From the NCBI GenBank assembly GCA_035518635.1, contig DATIXI010000019.1, positions 1 through 23,815 on the forward strand: DNA of 23,815 bases, in the 5' to 3' direction. The notes below the pieces were generated by a model. It searched no databases and was not told where the DNA came from. It worked only from the letters and a program-made list of their open reading frames with translations. A program made the position numbers and the translations under genes. Of this stretch, positions 14,765 to 21,584 are shown piece by piece; the stretch's first letter is position 1, and every line of letters starts with the position of its first letter. The stretch is from AC-32 sp035518635 (GTDB lineage Bacteria; Actinomycetota; Thermoleophilia; Gaiellales; Gaiellaceae).

Positions 14765-15806
14765 TCACGACGCAAGCAACTCCGCGTAGTCAAGCTCGGC
14801 CTCGTCCAGCACGACGTGGGTGTACGTATTCGCTGTCACGGCGAGGTTGCGCTGGCCAACGAACTCGCCGATCCGCGCCCAGGGCACACGGCGCAGGTGG
14901 AGGAGCGAAATCCGCCGGTGGCGGAGGTCGTGCGGTGACCAGAGCGGGATCGCCTCCGCCTTGCACGCCTTCGCGATCGCAGTTCGCAGCGCATCAGCGC
15001 CGCTCGATGCGAACAGCCGGGCCTCTCGGTCGCGGAAGTGCGGATGCGGCAGCTCTCGCTCGATCGCCTGGGCGAGCGTCGGATGCAGTTCGATCCAGAG
15101 CGCCCTCCTCGTCTTGGTCGTCGCCGCCCGGAGCCGGACGCGTCGGCGCGCCTGGTCGTAGTCGTCGACGCGAATGTGGTCGATCGCGCTGACGCGGGCG
15201 CCCGACCAGTCCAGGAACAGGAGCGCGAGCCGGTGCCGCTCGGGGATGCGTCGGAAGACAGCCTCAACGTGCGCGGCCGTGGGCGGGTTGGACTCCTCCG
15301 GCTCCTCTCGCGGCAGCTTGACGTTCGGGTCGCGGGCCGGGTTGGGACTGATCCCCGCGTGGTCGAGCACCATCGCGATCGCCGTGCGGGCCTTGCGGAT
15401 CGACTCGCGAGCCTTCTTCGCATCGTGAAGCACAGCCACCAGGTCAGCGATTTCCTTCGGCCCGATCTCGTCGAGTCGCTTCACTCCCAGAGTCGGCAGC
15501 GCCCGGTTGAGGGCGGTTGTGGTGCTGCACCTTCGTGGCCTCGGAGACGTCGACGCGCGACGCCTGCCAGCGCGCCGCAGCGTCGCGCAACGTGGGCACA
15601 GGCTCCGTCCCAACGAGCAGCCGTAAGTCGGGTACGCGCATCGCGGCCAGTTCGCCGGCGATCCAGTCACGGCGGATGCGCGCCTCGCGCATCGTCGAGA
15701 ACGGGCCACCGTAGCGGGGCGCTGCCTCGCGACCGCCGAGCCGGTACATGACGCGAAAGCGGGTACCGCGCCTGGCGGGCCGCTTCGCGATCCAGACTGA
15801 TGCCAT
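14765..15806 (-). pseudogene. int: Tyrosine-recombinase integrase with a single-base frameshift
   Basis: Would catalyse integration and excision of the element at tRNA-Val. From ATG 15806 the frame reads an N-terminal arm-binding and core-binding region (MASVWIAKRPARRGTRFRVM onward) to VQHH at residue 96. There, one extra base near 15517-15518 shifts it. Removing one T gives HHTALNRALPTLG and a continuous 346-residue protein. The catalytic set in the repaired protein is R204 (SGARVSAI), K231 (TTKTRRALW), H292 and R295 (HDLR) and the nucleophile Y328 (NTYTHV). The usual second histidine of the GH motif is Gln318 (VGQRNLAVT). As written, the product would stop after about 120 residues. The alternatives are a real inactivating mutation, programmed frameshifting or a sequencing error. 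A pseudoknot-like repeat array lies directly upstream. Confidence 0.85.
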
Positions 15807-15819
15807 TTAGGCCACTTCC

Positions 15820-15903
15820 CTCGCGCCCGCCGTCGCGCGGCGATTAGGGCGCCGGCGACAAGCGGGCGCGAGCCTTGCAAAGAGTGATGTGCCGCCCTAA
15901 TCG
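15820..15903. repeat. Two interleaved 11-bp inverted repeats (pseudoknot topology)
   Basis: A = CTCGCGCCCGC (15820-15830) pairs with A' = GCGGGCGCGAG (15862-15872). B = CGATTAGGGCG (15841-15851) pairs with B' = CGCCCTAATCG (15893-15903). The order A-B-A'-B' is interleaved; start-to-start distances are 21, 21 and 31 bp, close to two, two and three helical turns. The array begins 14 nt upstream of the integrase ATG. Confidence 0.8.
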
Positions 15904-16073
15904 ACACGGCGCCGATCATGCCAGAGGGCGAACGCGATCGCCCCGGTAGCCTCCTGATCCGCTGGAACGCTTCGCGGAGATGGCTGATGCGCTTCGCGGC
16001 GTGGCTCACCAGGGAATAAGCGCCCGGCTCGATCTGCTCGACTCAGTTTGCAGAGCGTGCAACGTTCAAGGTA

Positions 16074-16091
16074 TCACCGGGGTCTGCACCG
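16074..16091. repeat. Candidate integrase arm-type site, right end
   Basis: TCACCGGGGTCTGCACCG, 17 of 18 bases identical to 14373-14390 and in the same orientation, 77 bp inside the right att site. Confidence 0.5.
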
Positions 16092-16134
16092 CATGCGCCT
16101 CGCCGCCCTTCCCGACACAACTGACCCGCGTAAC

Positions 16135-16151
16135 CATGCGGGGGTCGCATG
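16135..16151 (-). terminator. Hairpin following tRNA-Val inside the element
   Basis: CATGCG, GGGGT, CGCATG: a 6-bp stem, 16 nt past the tRNA 3' end on the minus strand. It may replace the displaced native terminator. Confidence 0.35.
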
Positions 16152-16167
16152 ATTGCGCGAGCCAGAG

Positions 16168-16240
16168 TGGGCGGTACTGGGCTCGAACCAGTGACCCCCA
16201 GCTTGTCGAGCTGGTGCTCTCCCAACTGAGCTAACCGCCC
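16168..16240 (-). tRNA. tRNA-Val(GAC)
   Basis: 73-nt cloverleaf on the minus strand. The acceptor GGGCGGT pairs with ACCGCCC, with discriminator A. The D arm contains AGCTCAGTTGGGAGAGC. The anticodon stem CCAGC/GCTGG encloses TCGACAA with anticodon GAC. The T arm CTGGTTCGAGCCCAG is intact. CCA is not encoded. The 3' end at 16168 coincides with the attachment site of the integrated element, so insertion kept the tRNA whole. Confidence 0.96.
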
Positions 16241-16251
16241 CGGGGATTCGG

Positions 16252-16257
16252 ATTGTA
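16252..16257 (-). promoter_or_regulatory. -10 box (TACAAT) of the tRNA-Val gene
   Basis: TACAAT read on the minus strand lies 11 nt before the first tRNA base. No clear -35 element is seen. Confidence 0.5.
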
Positions 16258-16297
16258 CCGTCCACACGGGAAGGATCGCCCCGGCCGGGGCGGAACC

Positions 16298-16303
16298 TAT
16301 GCT
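16298..16303 (+). promoter_or_regulatory. -10 box (TATGCT) for the single-TM protein gene
   Basis: TATGCT ends 9 nt before the GTG at 16313, giving a leader of a few bases at most. It is divergent from the tRNA promoter. Confidence 0.45.
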
Positions 16304-16312
16304 GTGGTGGCC

Positions 16313-16894
16313 GTGAACCAGCCTCCCGTTTCTTCCTGGGCGCGCCAGCCGCAGCTGCGCGTCGGCGCGGTCGTCGCCGTGGCTCTCGCGATCGGATTCA
16401 TCGTCTGGCTGATCGTGCGCGGCGGAGGAGGCGGCTCGTCCACGACGGCCTCGACCACCTCGTCGCGCCCGGCGGTCGGGCCCACTGCGGTCAGCGTCAA
16501 CGACCTCGGCAGTGTGGCCGACAAGGCCGGCCACCAGGTCTACTGGGCCGGGCCCGCGGCGAGCAGCAGGTACGAGCTGACGCAGACGTCGAGCGGCAGC
16601 GTCTACATCCGCTACCTGCCGCAGGGCGTGCCGGTCGGCACGAAGGCGCTGTTCACGCTCGTCGGCTCGTATCCGGTGACGAACGCGTACAAGGTGCTGC
16701 AGGGGCTCGCGAAGAAGAGCGACTCCACCTCGTTCACGGCACCCGGCGGCGGAATCGCCGTCTACTCGCACAGGTCGCCTACGAACGTCTACCTCGCGTA
16801 CCCGGGCTCGAACGTGCAGATCGAGGTCTACGACCCCTCGCCGAAGCGCGCACGCGCCCTGATCTCCTCGGGTCACATCGCGCCCGTTCCGTAG
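16313..16894 (+). CDS. Single-pass membrane protein with extracytoplasmic domain, unknown function
   Basis: 193 residues. A short cytoplasmic N-terminus is followed by one transmembrane segment (about 17-36, VGAVVAVALAIGFIVWLIVR), a Gly/Ser/Thr-rich linker (GGGGGSSTTASTTSSRP) and a folded extracytoplasmic domain. The latter contains DLGSVADKAGHQVYWAGPAA and VYIRYLPQGVPVGTK, ending in AYPGSNVQIEVYDPSPKRAR. I do not recognise a named family. The start GTG is chosen because longer frames run into the tRNA promoter and the basic, short N-terminus then precedes the TM helix. The next gene continues in the same direction and frame immediately after the stop, so the two probably form an operon and act in the envelope together. 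Confidence 0.8.
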   Translation: MNQPPVSSWARQPQLRVGAVVAVALAIGFIVWLIVRGGGGGSSTTASTTSSRPAVGPTAVSVNDLGSVADKAGHQVYWAGPAASSRYELTQTSSGSVYIRYLPQGVPVGTKALFTLVGSYPVTNAYKVLQGLAKKSDSTSFTAPGGGIAVYSHRSPTNVYLAYPGSNVQIEVYDPSPKRARALISSGHIAPVP

Positions 16895-16978
16895 CTGAGT
16901 GCGCTAGCCGTCGCCTGGATCGCGTTCCCGCTGGTACTGGCGGGGCTGTCGCTCGGGTGCGGGCGGCTGGTCGAGGTC

Positions 16979-19204
16979 GTGATCGGCGAGCGCCTGCCAG
17001 GGCCGCTCGTTCTTCCGGTCGGGCTCGCGGTGGTGATCCTCGCCGGAGAGCTCGCGACGCTGACCGACGCGACCGCGGAGCTGGCCGGGCCGCTCGTTGT
17101 CGTGCTCGCGGTCGTCGGGCTCCTGCTCGCGCGGCCCTGGCGGCCCCGCGACTGGCCGTGGCCTGCGGCGACCGCACTCGGCGTGTTCGCAGTGTTCGCG
17201 GCGCCGATCGTGCTCTCCGGCCAGGCGACGTTCGCCGGCTACATCAAGCTCGACGACACCGCCACCTACTTCGCCATGACCGACCGCGTGATGCAGCACG
17301 CGCGCAGCCTGGCGGGGCTGGCTCCGTCCACGTACGAGGCGACGCTCGCGACGACGATCGCGATCGGCTACCCGACCGGGAGCCTGATACCGCTCGGGAT
17401 CGGGCACCAGCTCCTCTCCTACGACATCGCCTGGCTCTTCCAGCCGTACCTGGCCTTCCTGGCGGCGATGCTCGGGCTCTCGCTGTACGAGGTGCTCGAG
17501 CGTGTGATCGCGCCGCGCGGCCTGCGCGCGCTGGCCGCCTTCGTGGCCGCCCAGCCGGCGATCCTGTTCGGCTACGGGCTCTGGGGCGGAGTCAAGGAGC
17601 TCTCCGGCGCGTGGCTGCTCGCGCTGATCGCGGCGCTCGGTCCCTGGACTCTGGCGAAGCGGAAGAGCTGGCGCAGCGTCGTGCCCATGGCGGCGTCGTG
17701 CGCGGCCGTCGTCTGTGTCCTGAGCCTTCCCGGATCCGTCTGGCTGCTCGTCCCGCTCGTCGCGGGAGCGGTCGTGCTGCTGCGCCGGCCGGGCTGGCCG
17801 CCGGTGAAGACCGCGGTCGCGTTCGCGGTCGCGCTCGGGCTCCTGGCGATCCCGGCCTTCGTCGCAGCGGTCGACTGGCTCCCCCATGTGCACGCGTTCA
17901 GCGAGGAGACCGAGCTCGGCAACCTGATCCGGAGGCTGAGCCCGCTCCAGCTCTTCGGCATCTGGCCGATCGGGGACTTCCGACTCCGGATCCACGGGCG
18001 CGACTCCGCGCCGGGTTACGTCCTGATCGCGCTCGTGATCGCCTCGGGCGCGGTTGGCATCTGGTGGGCCTGGGCGCGCCGCAGCTGGGCGCTCCTGCTC
18101 TACGTGCTGACCGCCGCCGTCGGCTGCGTGCTGATCGTCGGGCTCAGCTCGCCGTGGGTTGGCGGCAAGGCGCTCGCGATGGCCTCGCCCGCGTTCCTTG
18201 CGGCCGCGTTCGCCGGGTGCGGCGCGGGCGTCGCGCAGAAGCGCTTCGTCGAGGCCGGTGTCGCGACGATCGCGATCGTGGGCGGCGTGCTCTGGTCGAA
18301 TGGGCTCCAGTACCACGACGTCTGGCTCGCGCCCCGCGGCCAGCTGCACGAGCTCGAGGTGATCGGCAACCAGATCGCCGGCCAGGGGCCGACCCTGATG
18401 ACGAATTACGAGCCATACGGCGCGCGGCACTTCCTACGGCGTGCCGACGCCGAGGGCGCGTCAGAGCTGCGCCGCCGCTTCGACTACCTCACGAACGGCG
18501 CGATGCTCGACAAGGGCGAGTCGGCTGACATCGACCGCTTCAAGCTCGACGGGATCCTCGTCTACCGGACGCTCGTCCTGCGGCGCGGCCCGGCCGCCAG
18601 CCGCCCACCGTCCGTCTACCACCTCGTCAGGAGCGATCGCTACTACGAGGTCTGGCAGCGGCCGGCCGGGCAGCCGAACACGATCATCGCGCACCTGCCG
18701 CTCGGCGACGCGGATCAGGCGGCGGCGGTGCCGCGCTGCTCAGACGTGCTCAGGCTCGCGCGCCTCCCGGGCGTCGTCTCGCTCGCAACCGCGACGAGGC
18801 CGGAGGCGATCCAGCTCGGGAACCCGCCCGCGTCCGGCGCGCGCACCGTGCTCGTCGATCTTCCCAAGAGCGGCGTGTACACCGCCTGGATGGGAGGCGA
18901 CTGGTACGGGCTCGCCTCGATCGCGGTGGACGGGCACAAGGTCGGGGCGAAGCGCGAGGACCTCGACTGGCCCGGCCTCTACACGGACCTCGGCACGATC
19001 CGGCTCGCCGCTGGCAAGCACCTCGTCACGCTGGGCTACGACACGGGCGGCCTGCATCCGGGCAGCGGCCAGACGCCATACGCCTTCGGCCCTGCGGCGC
19101 TCACGCTCGAGAACGCACGCGATCCGTTCGTGACGCTGCCGCCAAGCCAGGCGCGCGCGCTCTGCGGCAAGCGGCTCGACTGGATCGAGGCGCTCCGCGG
19201 CTAG
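16979..19204 (+). CDS. Large multi-TM envelope protein with extracytoplasmic C-terminal domain
   Basis: At least 741 residues. About ten hydrophobic segments occupy the first 420 residues. The first loop carries GYIKLDDTATYFAMTDRVMQ, an acidic pair placed as in GT-C glycosyltransferases, although the overall match is not strong enough to name a family. Residues 450-741 form a non-membrane domain with a carbohydrate-module-like tail (TVLVDLPKSGVYTAWMGGDW, KHLVTLGYDTGG). Start: GTG 16979 is the first accepted start, but the frame is open back to the preceding stop, and 16895-16978 encodes another TM-like stretch, AVAWIAFPLVLAGLSLGCGR, with only CTG available as a start (CTG 16895 touches the upstream TAG). 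The true start may therefore be 16895. A role in glycan or polymer assembly is a guess, supported only by the nearby glycosyltransferase. Confidence 0.85.
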   Translation: MIGERLPGPLVLPVGLAVVILAGELATLTDATAELAGPLVVVLAVVGLLLARPWRPRDWPWPAATALGVFAVFAAPIVLSGQATFAGYIKLDDTATYFAMTDRVMQHARSLAGLAPSTYEATLATTIAIGYPTGSLIPLGIGHQLLSYDIAWLFQPYLAFLAAMLGLSLYEVLERVIAPRGLRALAAFVAAQPAILFGYGLWGGVKELSGAWLLALIAALGPWTLAKRKSWRSVVPMAASCAAVVCVLSLPGSVWLLVPLVAGAVVLLRRPGWPPVKTAVAFAVALGLLAIPAFVAAVDWLPHVHAFSEETELGNLIRRLSPLQLFGIWPIGDFRLRIHGRDSAPGYVLIALVIASGAVGIWWAWARRSWALLLYVLTAAVGCVLIVGLSSPWVGGKALAMASPAFLAAAFAGCGAGVAQKRFVEAGVATIAIVGGVLWSNGLQYHDVWLAPRGQLHELEVIGNQIAGQGPTLMTNYEPYGARHFLRRADAEGASELRRRFDYLTNGAMLDKGESADIDRFKLDGILVYRTLVLRRGPAASRPPSVYHLVRSDRYYEVWQRPAGQPNTIIAHLPLGDADQAAAVPRCSDVLRLARLPGVVSLATATRPEAIQLGNPPASGARTVLVDLPKSGVYTAWMGGDWYGLASIAVDGHKVGAKREDLDWPGLYTDLGTIRLAAGKHLVTLGYDTGGLHPGSGQTPYAFGPAALTLENARDPFVTLPPSQARALCGKRLDWIEALRG

Positions 19205-19211
19205 AAACGGA

Positions 19212-19233
19212 CGGGAGGCCCGGAGGCCTCCCG
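19212..19233. terminator. Bidirectional terminator hairpin
   Basis: CGGGAGGCC, CGGA loop, GGCCTCCCG: a perfect 9-bp stem between two convergent genes. Confidence 0.8.
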
Positions 19234-19257
19234 CCACTGCTCTCTCACGGGAACTTT

Positions 19258-21453
19258 CTAGGGCAGCGGGACGACGACGATCGTCCGGTTCAGGAACGTG
19301 CCCGTGCCGGCGCTCACCCTGTACTTGGCGGTGAAGGTGTTGCTCCCGGCGGTCAGCCCGGTCACGTAGAACGTCGCCGTGCCCTGGTCGAGGCCGGCGC
19401 CGGTGCCGTTTTTGACGACCCGGGCCTCGTTGTCCGTCGCCGCCTTCGTGGTCGCGCCCGAGACCGCGTACGCCATGTAGATGGAGTTGCCGTTCCCGGT
19501 GACCGACAGCGAGCCGGTCAGAATCACCAGCGCGTTCCCGGAGGCCGGGATCGTCACCGTGACCGCGGGGCCCACGGTGGCAAGGTCCGTGTACGTCGTG
19601 CTCGTGGTCGTCTGGGCGCTTCCCAGGCCTACGGTGTTACCGGCCGTTCCGGCGGTCCCCGTAGCGCCCGTCACACCCTTCGCTCCTGTGGCGCCCTTCG
19701 CCCCGGTCGCGCCCTTGGCCCCCGTCGGGCCCTTCGCCCCCGTCGGGCCCTTCGCCCCAGTCGCACCCTTCGAGCCTGTCGGGCCCTTGGCTCCCGTCGG
19801 GCCCTTCGCGCCGGTCGGCCCCTTGATGCCGGTCGCGCCCTTCGTCCCGGTAACGCCCTTGGCGCCGGTCGCTCCTTTCGCGCCGGTCGGGCCCTTGGCG
19901 CCCGTCGGCCCGGTCGCGCCCTTGGCGCCCGTTGCGCCTTTCGCCCCCGTCGCACCCTTGGCTCCGGTCGCGCCCTCGGAACCCGTCGCTCCGTTCGCTC
20001 CGGTTGCGCCCTTCGCGCCTGTCGCACCCTTGGCTCCGGTCGCGCCCTTGCTTCCCGTCGGGCCGTTGGCGCCCGTCGAACCGACCGCTCCCGTGGCACC
20101 CTGCGCGCCAGTCGAGCCCTTCGCTCCGGTTGCACCCTTGGCGCCGGTGGCTCCTCTTGCACCGGTGGGGCCGACCGCACCGGCCGGGCCCGTCGCACCT
20201 TTGGCTCCGGTCGCGCCCTTTGCCCCCGTGGCGCCCGCCGGGCCCGTGGCACCGGTCGTCCCCCTGTCCCCCCTAACTCCTTGCGCGCCCGTGGCTCCCT
20301 TCGCGCCAGTGCTGCCGACCGCGCCGGTCGCGCCGGTGGATCCCTCGGAGCCGGTAGCGCCCTTTGCCCCCGTGGCGCCCTTCGCGCCGGTGGGGCCATT
20401 CGCGCCCGCCGGGCCGGTGGCACCCCGAGCACCGGCCACGCCGGTCGCGCCCTTCGGTCCCGTGCTCCCGGTCGCTCCGCGGTCACCCTGTGAGCCGGTC
20501 ACGCCCCTCGCTCCGGTCGCTCCAGCCGCTCCGGTTGCGCCCTTCGTGCCGGTGCTGCCGACTGCGCCGGTCGCTCCCGTCGATCCCTTCGTCCCGGTCG
20601 TTCCGTCAGCTCCGGTCGCGCCCCTTGCTCCGGTCGGACCGTTTGTGCCTGCCGGGCCGGTGGCGCCTCGGGCACCCGCAGCGCCGGTTGCGCCCTTGGC
20701 TCCCGTGCTTCCGGTCGCTCCGCGGTTGCCCTGCGGACCCGTCGAGCCCTTGGCTCCAGTCGTGCCTGCGTTGCCGGTTGCGCCCTTCGCACCGGTAGCT
20801 CCCGCGGCTCCTGTCGTCCCCTTCGCCCCCGTCGATCCTTTCACCCCGGTCGCGCCTGCGGGTCCGGTTGCGCCCTTCGCGCCGGTCGGCCCGGCTGCGC
20901 CGGAGGGTCCCGTCGCGCCCTTGGCTCCCGTCGCACCTGCGGACCCGGTCGTGCCCTTCGCACCCGTCGAGCCGACGGCTCCGGTTGTTCCCTTCGCCCC
21001 CGTCGATCCTTTCGCCCCGGTCGCACCTGCCGCCCCCGTCGCGCCCTTCGAACCGGTCGGTCCGACCACGCCGGCCGGTCCGGTCGCGCCCTTCGCTCCG
21101 GTCGCGCCCTTCGCTCCGGGGGGCCCGGCCCCGCCCGCGGGACCGCTTGCGCCCATCGCTCCGGTCGCGCCGGTGGCTCCCTTGCTGCCGTTCGCCCCCT
21201 TCGCGCCGGCAGCTCCGGCGACCCCGGTCGCACCGCGAATCCCCTGCGGACCGCGCTGGCCCTTCACGTTCCAGCTGACCTTGTGCGCCTTCCCGTGGCA
21301 GCGCTTGTTCGCCTTGACGAGGCGCAGCAGGCCGTTCCGCTTGCCTGCGCACGCGTAGATCTTCCCGTCCTTCGCAGCGCCCCCGCTGACGAGCACGGCA
21401 GCGCCCACCACGAGGGCGATCAAGGACGTGAAGAAGACGCGCTTGTGGGTCAC
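19258..21453 (-). CDS. Secreted collagen-like (Gly-X-Y) protein
   Basis: 731 residues. A signal peptide or anchor (about 5-24, RVFFTSLIALVVGAAVLVSG) is followed by a 40-residue head with two cysteines (C35, C52). An uninterrupted collagen-like region of about 180 Gly-X-Y triplets follows (about 65-605), dominated by GAT, GPT, GAK and GSK. The C-terminal domain of about 126 residues is rich in beta-strand patterns (TYTDLATVGPAVTVTIP, ALVILTGSLSV, GTATFYVTGLTAGSNTFTAK), probably a trimerising jelly-roll cap. Thr and Ala rather than Pro fill many Y positions, so helix stability would rest on Thr (perhaps glycosylated) and on Lys/Arg charge pairs. GTG at 21453 puts the signal peptide at the N-terminus. 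It is likely exported and displayed or released as a trimeric rod. Convergent neighbour and terminator separate it from the multi-TM gene. Confidence 0.95.
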   Translation of the reverse strand: MTHKRVFFTSLIALVVGAAVLVSGGAAKDGKIYACAGKRNGLLRLVKANKRCHGKAHKVSWNVKGQRGPQGIRGATGVAGAAGAKGANGSKGATGATGAMGASGPAGGAGPPGAKGATGAKGATGPAGVVGPTGSKGATGAAGATGAKGSTGAKGTTGAVGSTGAKGTTGSAGATGAKGATGPSGAAGPTGAKGATGPAGATGVKGSTGAKGTTGAAGATGAKGATGNAGTTGAKGSTGPQGNRGATGSTGAKGATGAAGARGATGPAGTNGPTGARGATGADGTTGTKGSTGATGAVGSTGTKGATGAAGATGARGVTGSQGDRGATGSTGPKGATGVAGARGATGPAGANGPTGAKGATGAKGATGSEGSTGATGAVGSTGAKGATGAQGVRGDRGTTGATGPAGATGAKGATGAKGATGPAGAVGPTGARGATGAKGATGAKGSTGAQGATGAVGSTGANGPTGSKGATGAKGATGAKGATGANGATGSEGATGAKGATGAKGATGAKGATGPTGAKGPTGAKGATGAKGVTGTKGATGIKGPTGAKGPTGAKGPTGSKGATGAKGPTGAKGPTGAKGATGAKGATGAKGVTGATGTAGTAGNTVGLGSAQTTTSTTYTDLATVGPAVTVTIPASGNALVILTGSLSVTGNGNSIYMAYAVSGATTKAATDNEARVVKNGTGAGLDQGTATFYVTGLTAGSNTFTAKYRVSAGTGTFLNRTIVVVPLP

Positions 21454-21479
21454 GTGCGTTTACTGGCCAGCCGGGCGCA

Positions 21480-21493
21480 GCACCGTGCGGTGC
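21480..21493. promoter_or_regulatory. 14-bp palindrome upstream of the collagen-like gene
   Basis: GCACCG, TG, CGGTGC, 26 nt before the GTG at 21453, in the divergent region shared with the glycosyltransferase gene. It could be an operator or a leader hairpin. Confidence 0.35.
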
Positions 21494-21569
21494 CGCAACG
21501 TCTGACGGTAGCCGCGGTCACGCGCGACGGCATCCCCTGAAAGGAGTACGTGCGATCGAGCCCACCCGT

Positions 21570-21575
21570 TACGCT
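21570..21575 (+). promoter_or_regulatory. -10 box (TACGCT) for the glycosyltransferase gene
   Basis: TACGCT ends 9 nt before the TTG at 21585. No ribosome binding site is present, so a nearly leaderless message is likely. Confidence 0.45.
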
Positions 21576-21584
21576 GAGCGCCGC

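Larger units (their letters stand above)
15807..16167. other. Gene-free control and attachment region of the element
   Basis: No convincing protein frame. It holds the interleaved inverted repeats (15820-15903), a 10-bp direct repeat CGCTTCGCGG at 15968-15977 and 15990-15999 (22-bp period), the right-end arm-site candidate (16074-16091) and a hairpin near the tRNA (16135-16151). Confidence 0.6.
14327..16183 (-). mobile_element. Small integrated element at tRNA-Val(GAC), about 1.84 kb
   Basis: Bounded by 16-bp direct repeats equal to the tRNA 3' end. The intact tRNA is at the right end and the fragment at the left. It contains a tyrosine integrase (frameshifted), a ClpX-type zinc-finger mini-gene and repeated candidate arm sites near both ends. 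The layout is that of tRNA-targeted integrative elements, but the size is far below usual. It may be a deletion remnant or a satellite-like minimal element. Confidence 0.8.

Noticed and set aside
16904..18430. 508-residue minus-strand frame
   Set aside because: Antisense of the multi-TM gene; Arg/Asp/Pro-rich shadow with no domain.
19680..21230. CRISPR-like or satellite repeat array
   Set aside because: Periodicity is 9 bp and its multiples and encodes Gly-X-Y triplets with synonymous variation; there are no constant repeats with unique spacers.
19481..21358. 625-residue plus-strand frame rich in PVAPFAPV repeats
   Set aside because: It is the exact antisense of the collagen-like triplets; the repeats make several frames open. 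No signal, start context or domain supports it.
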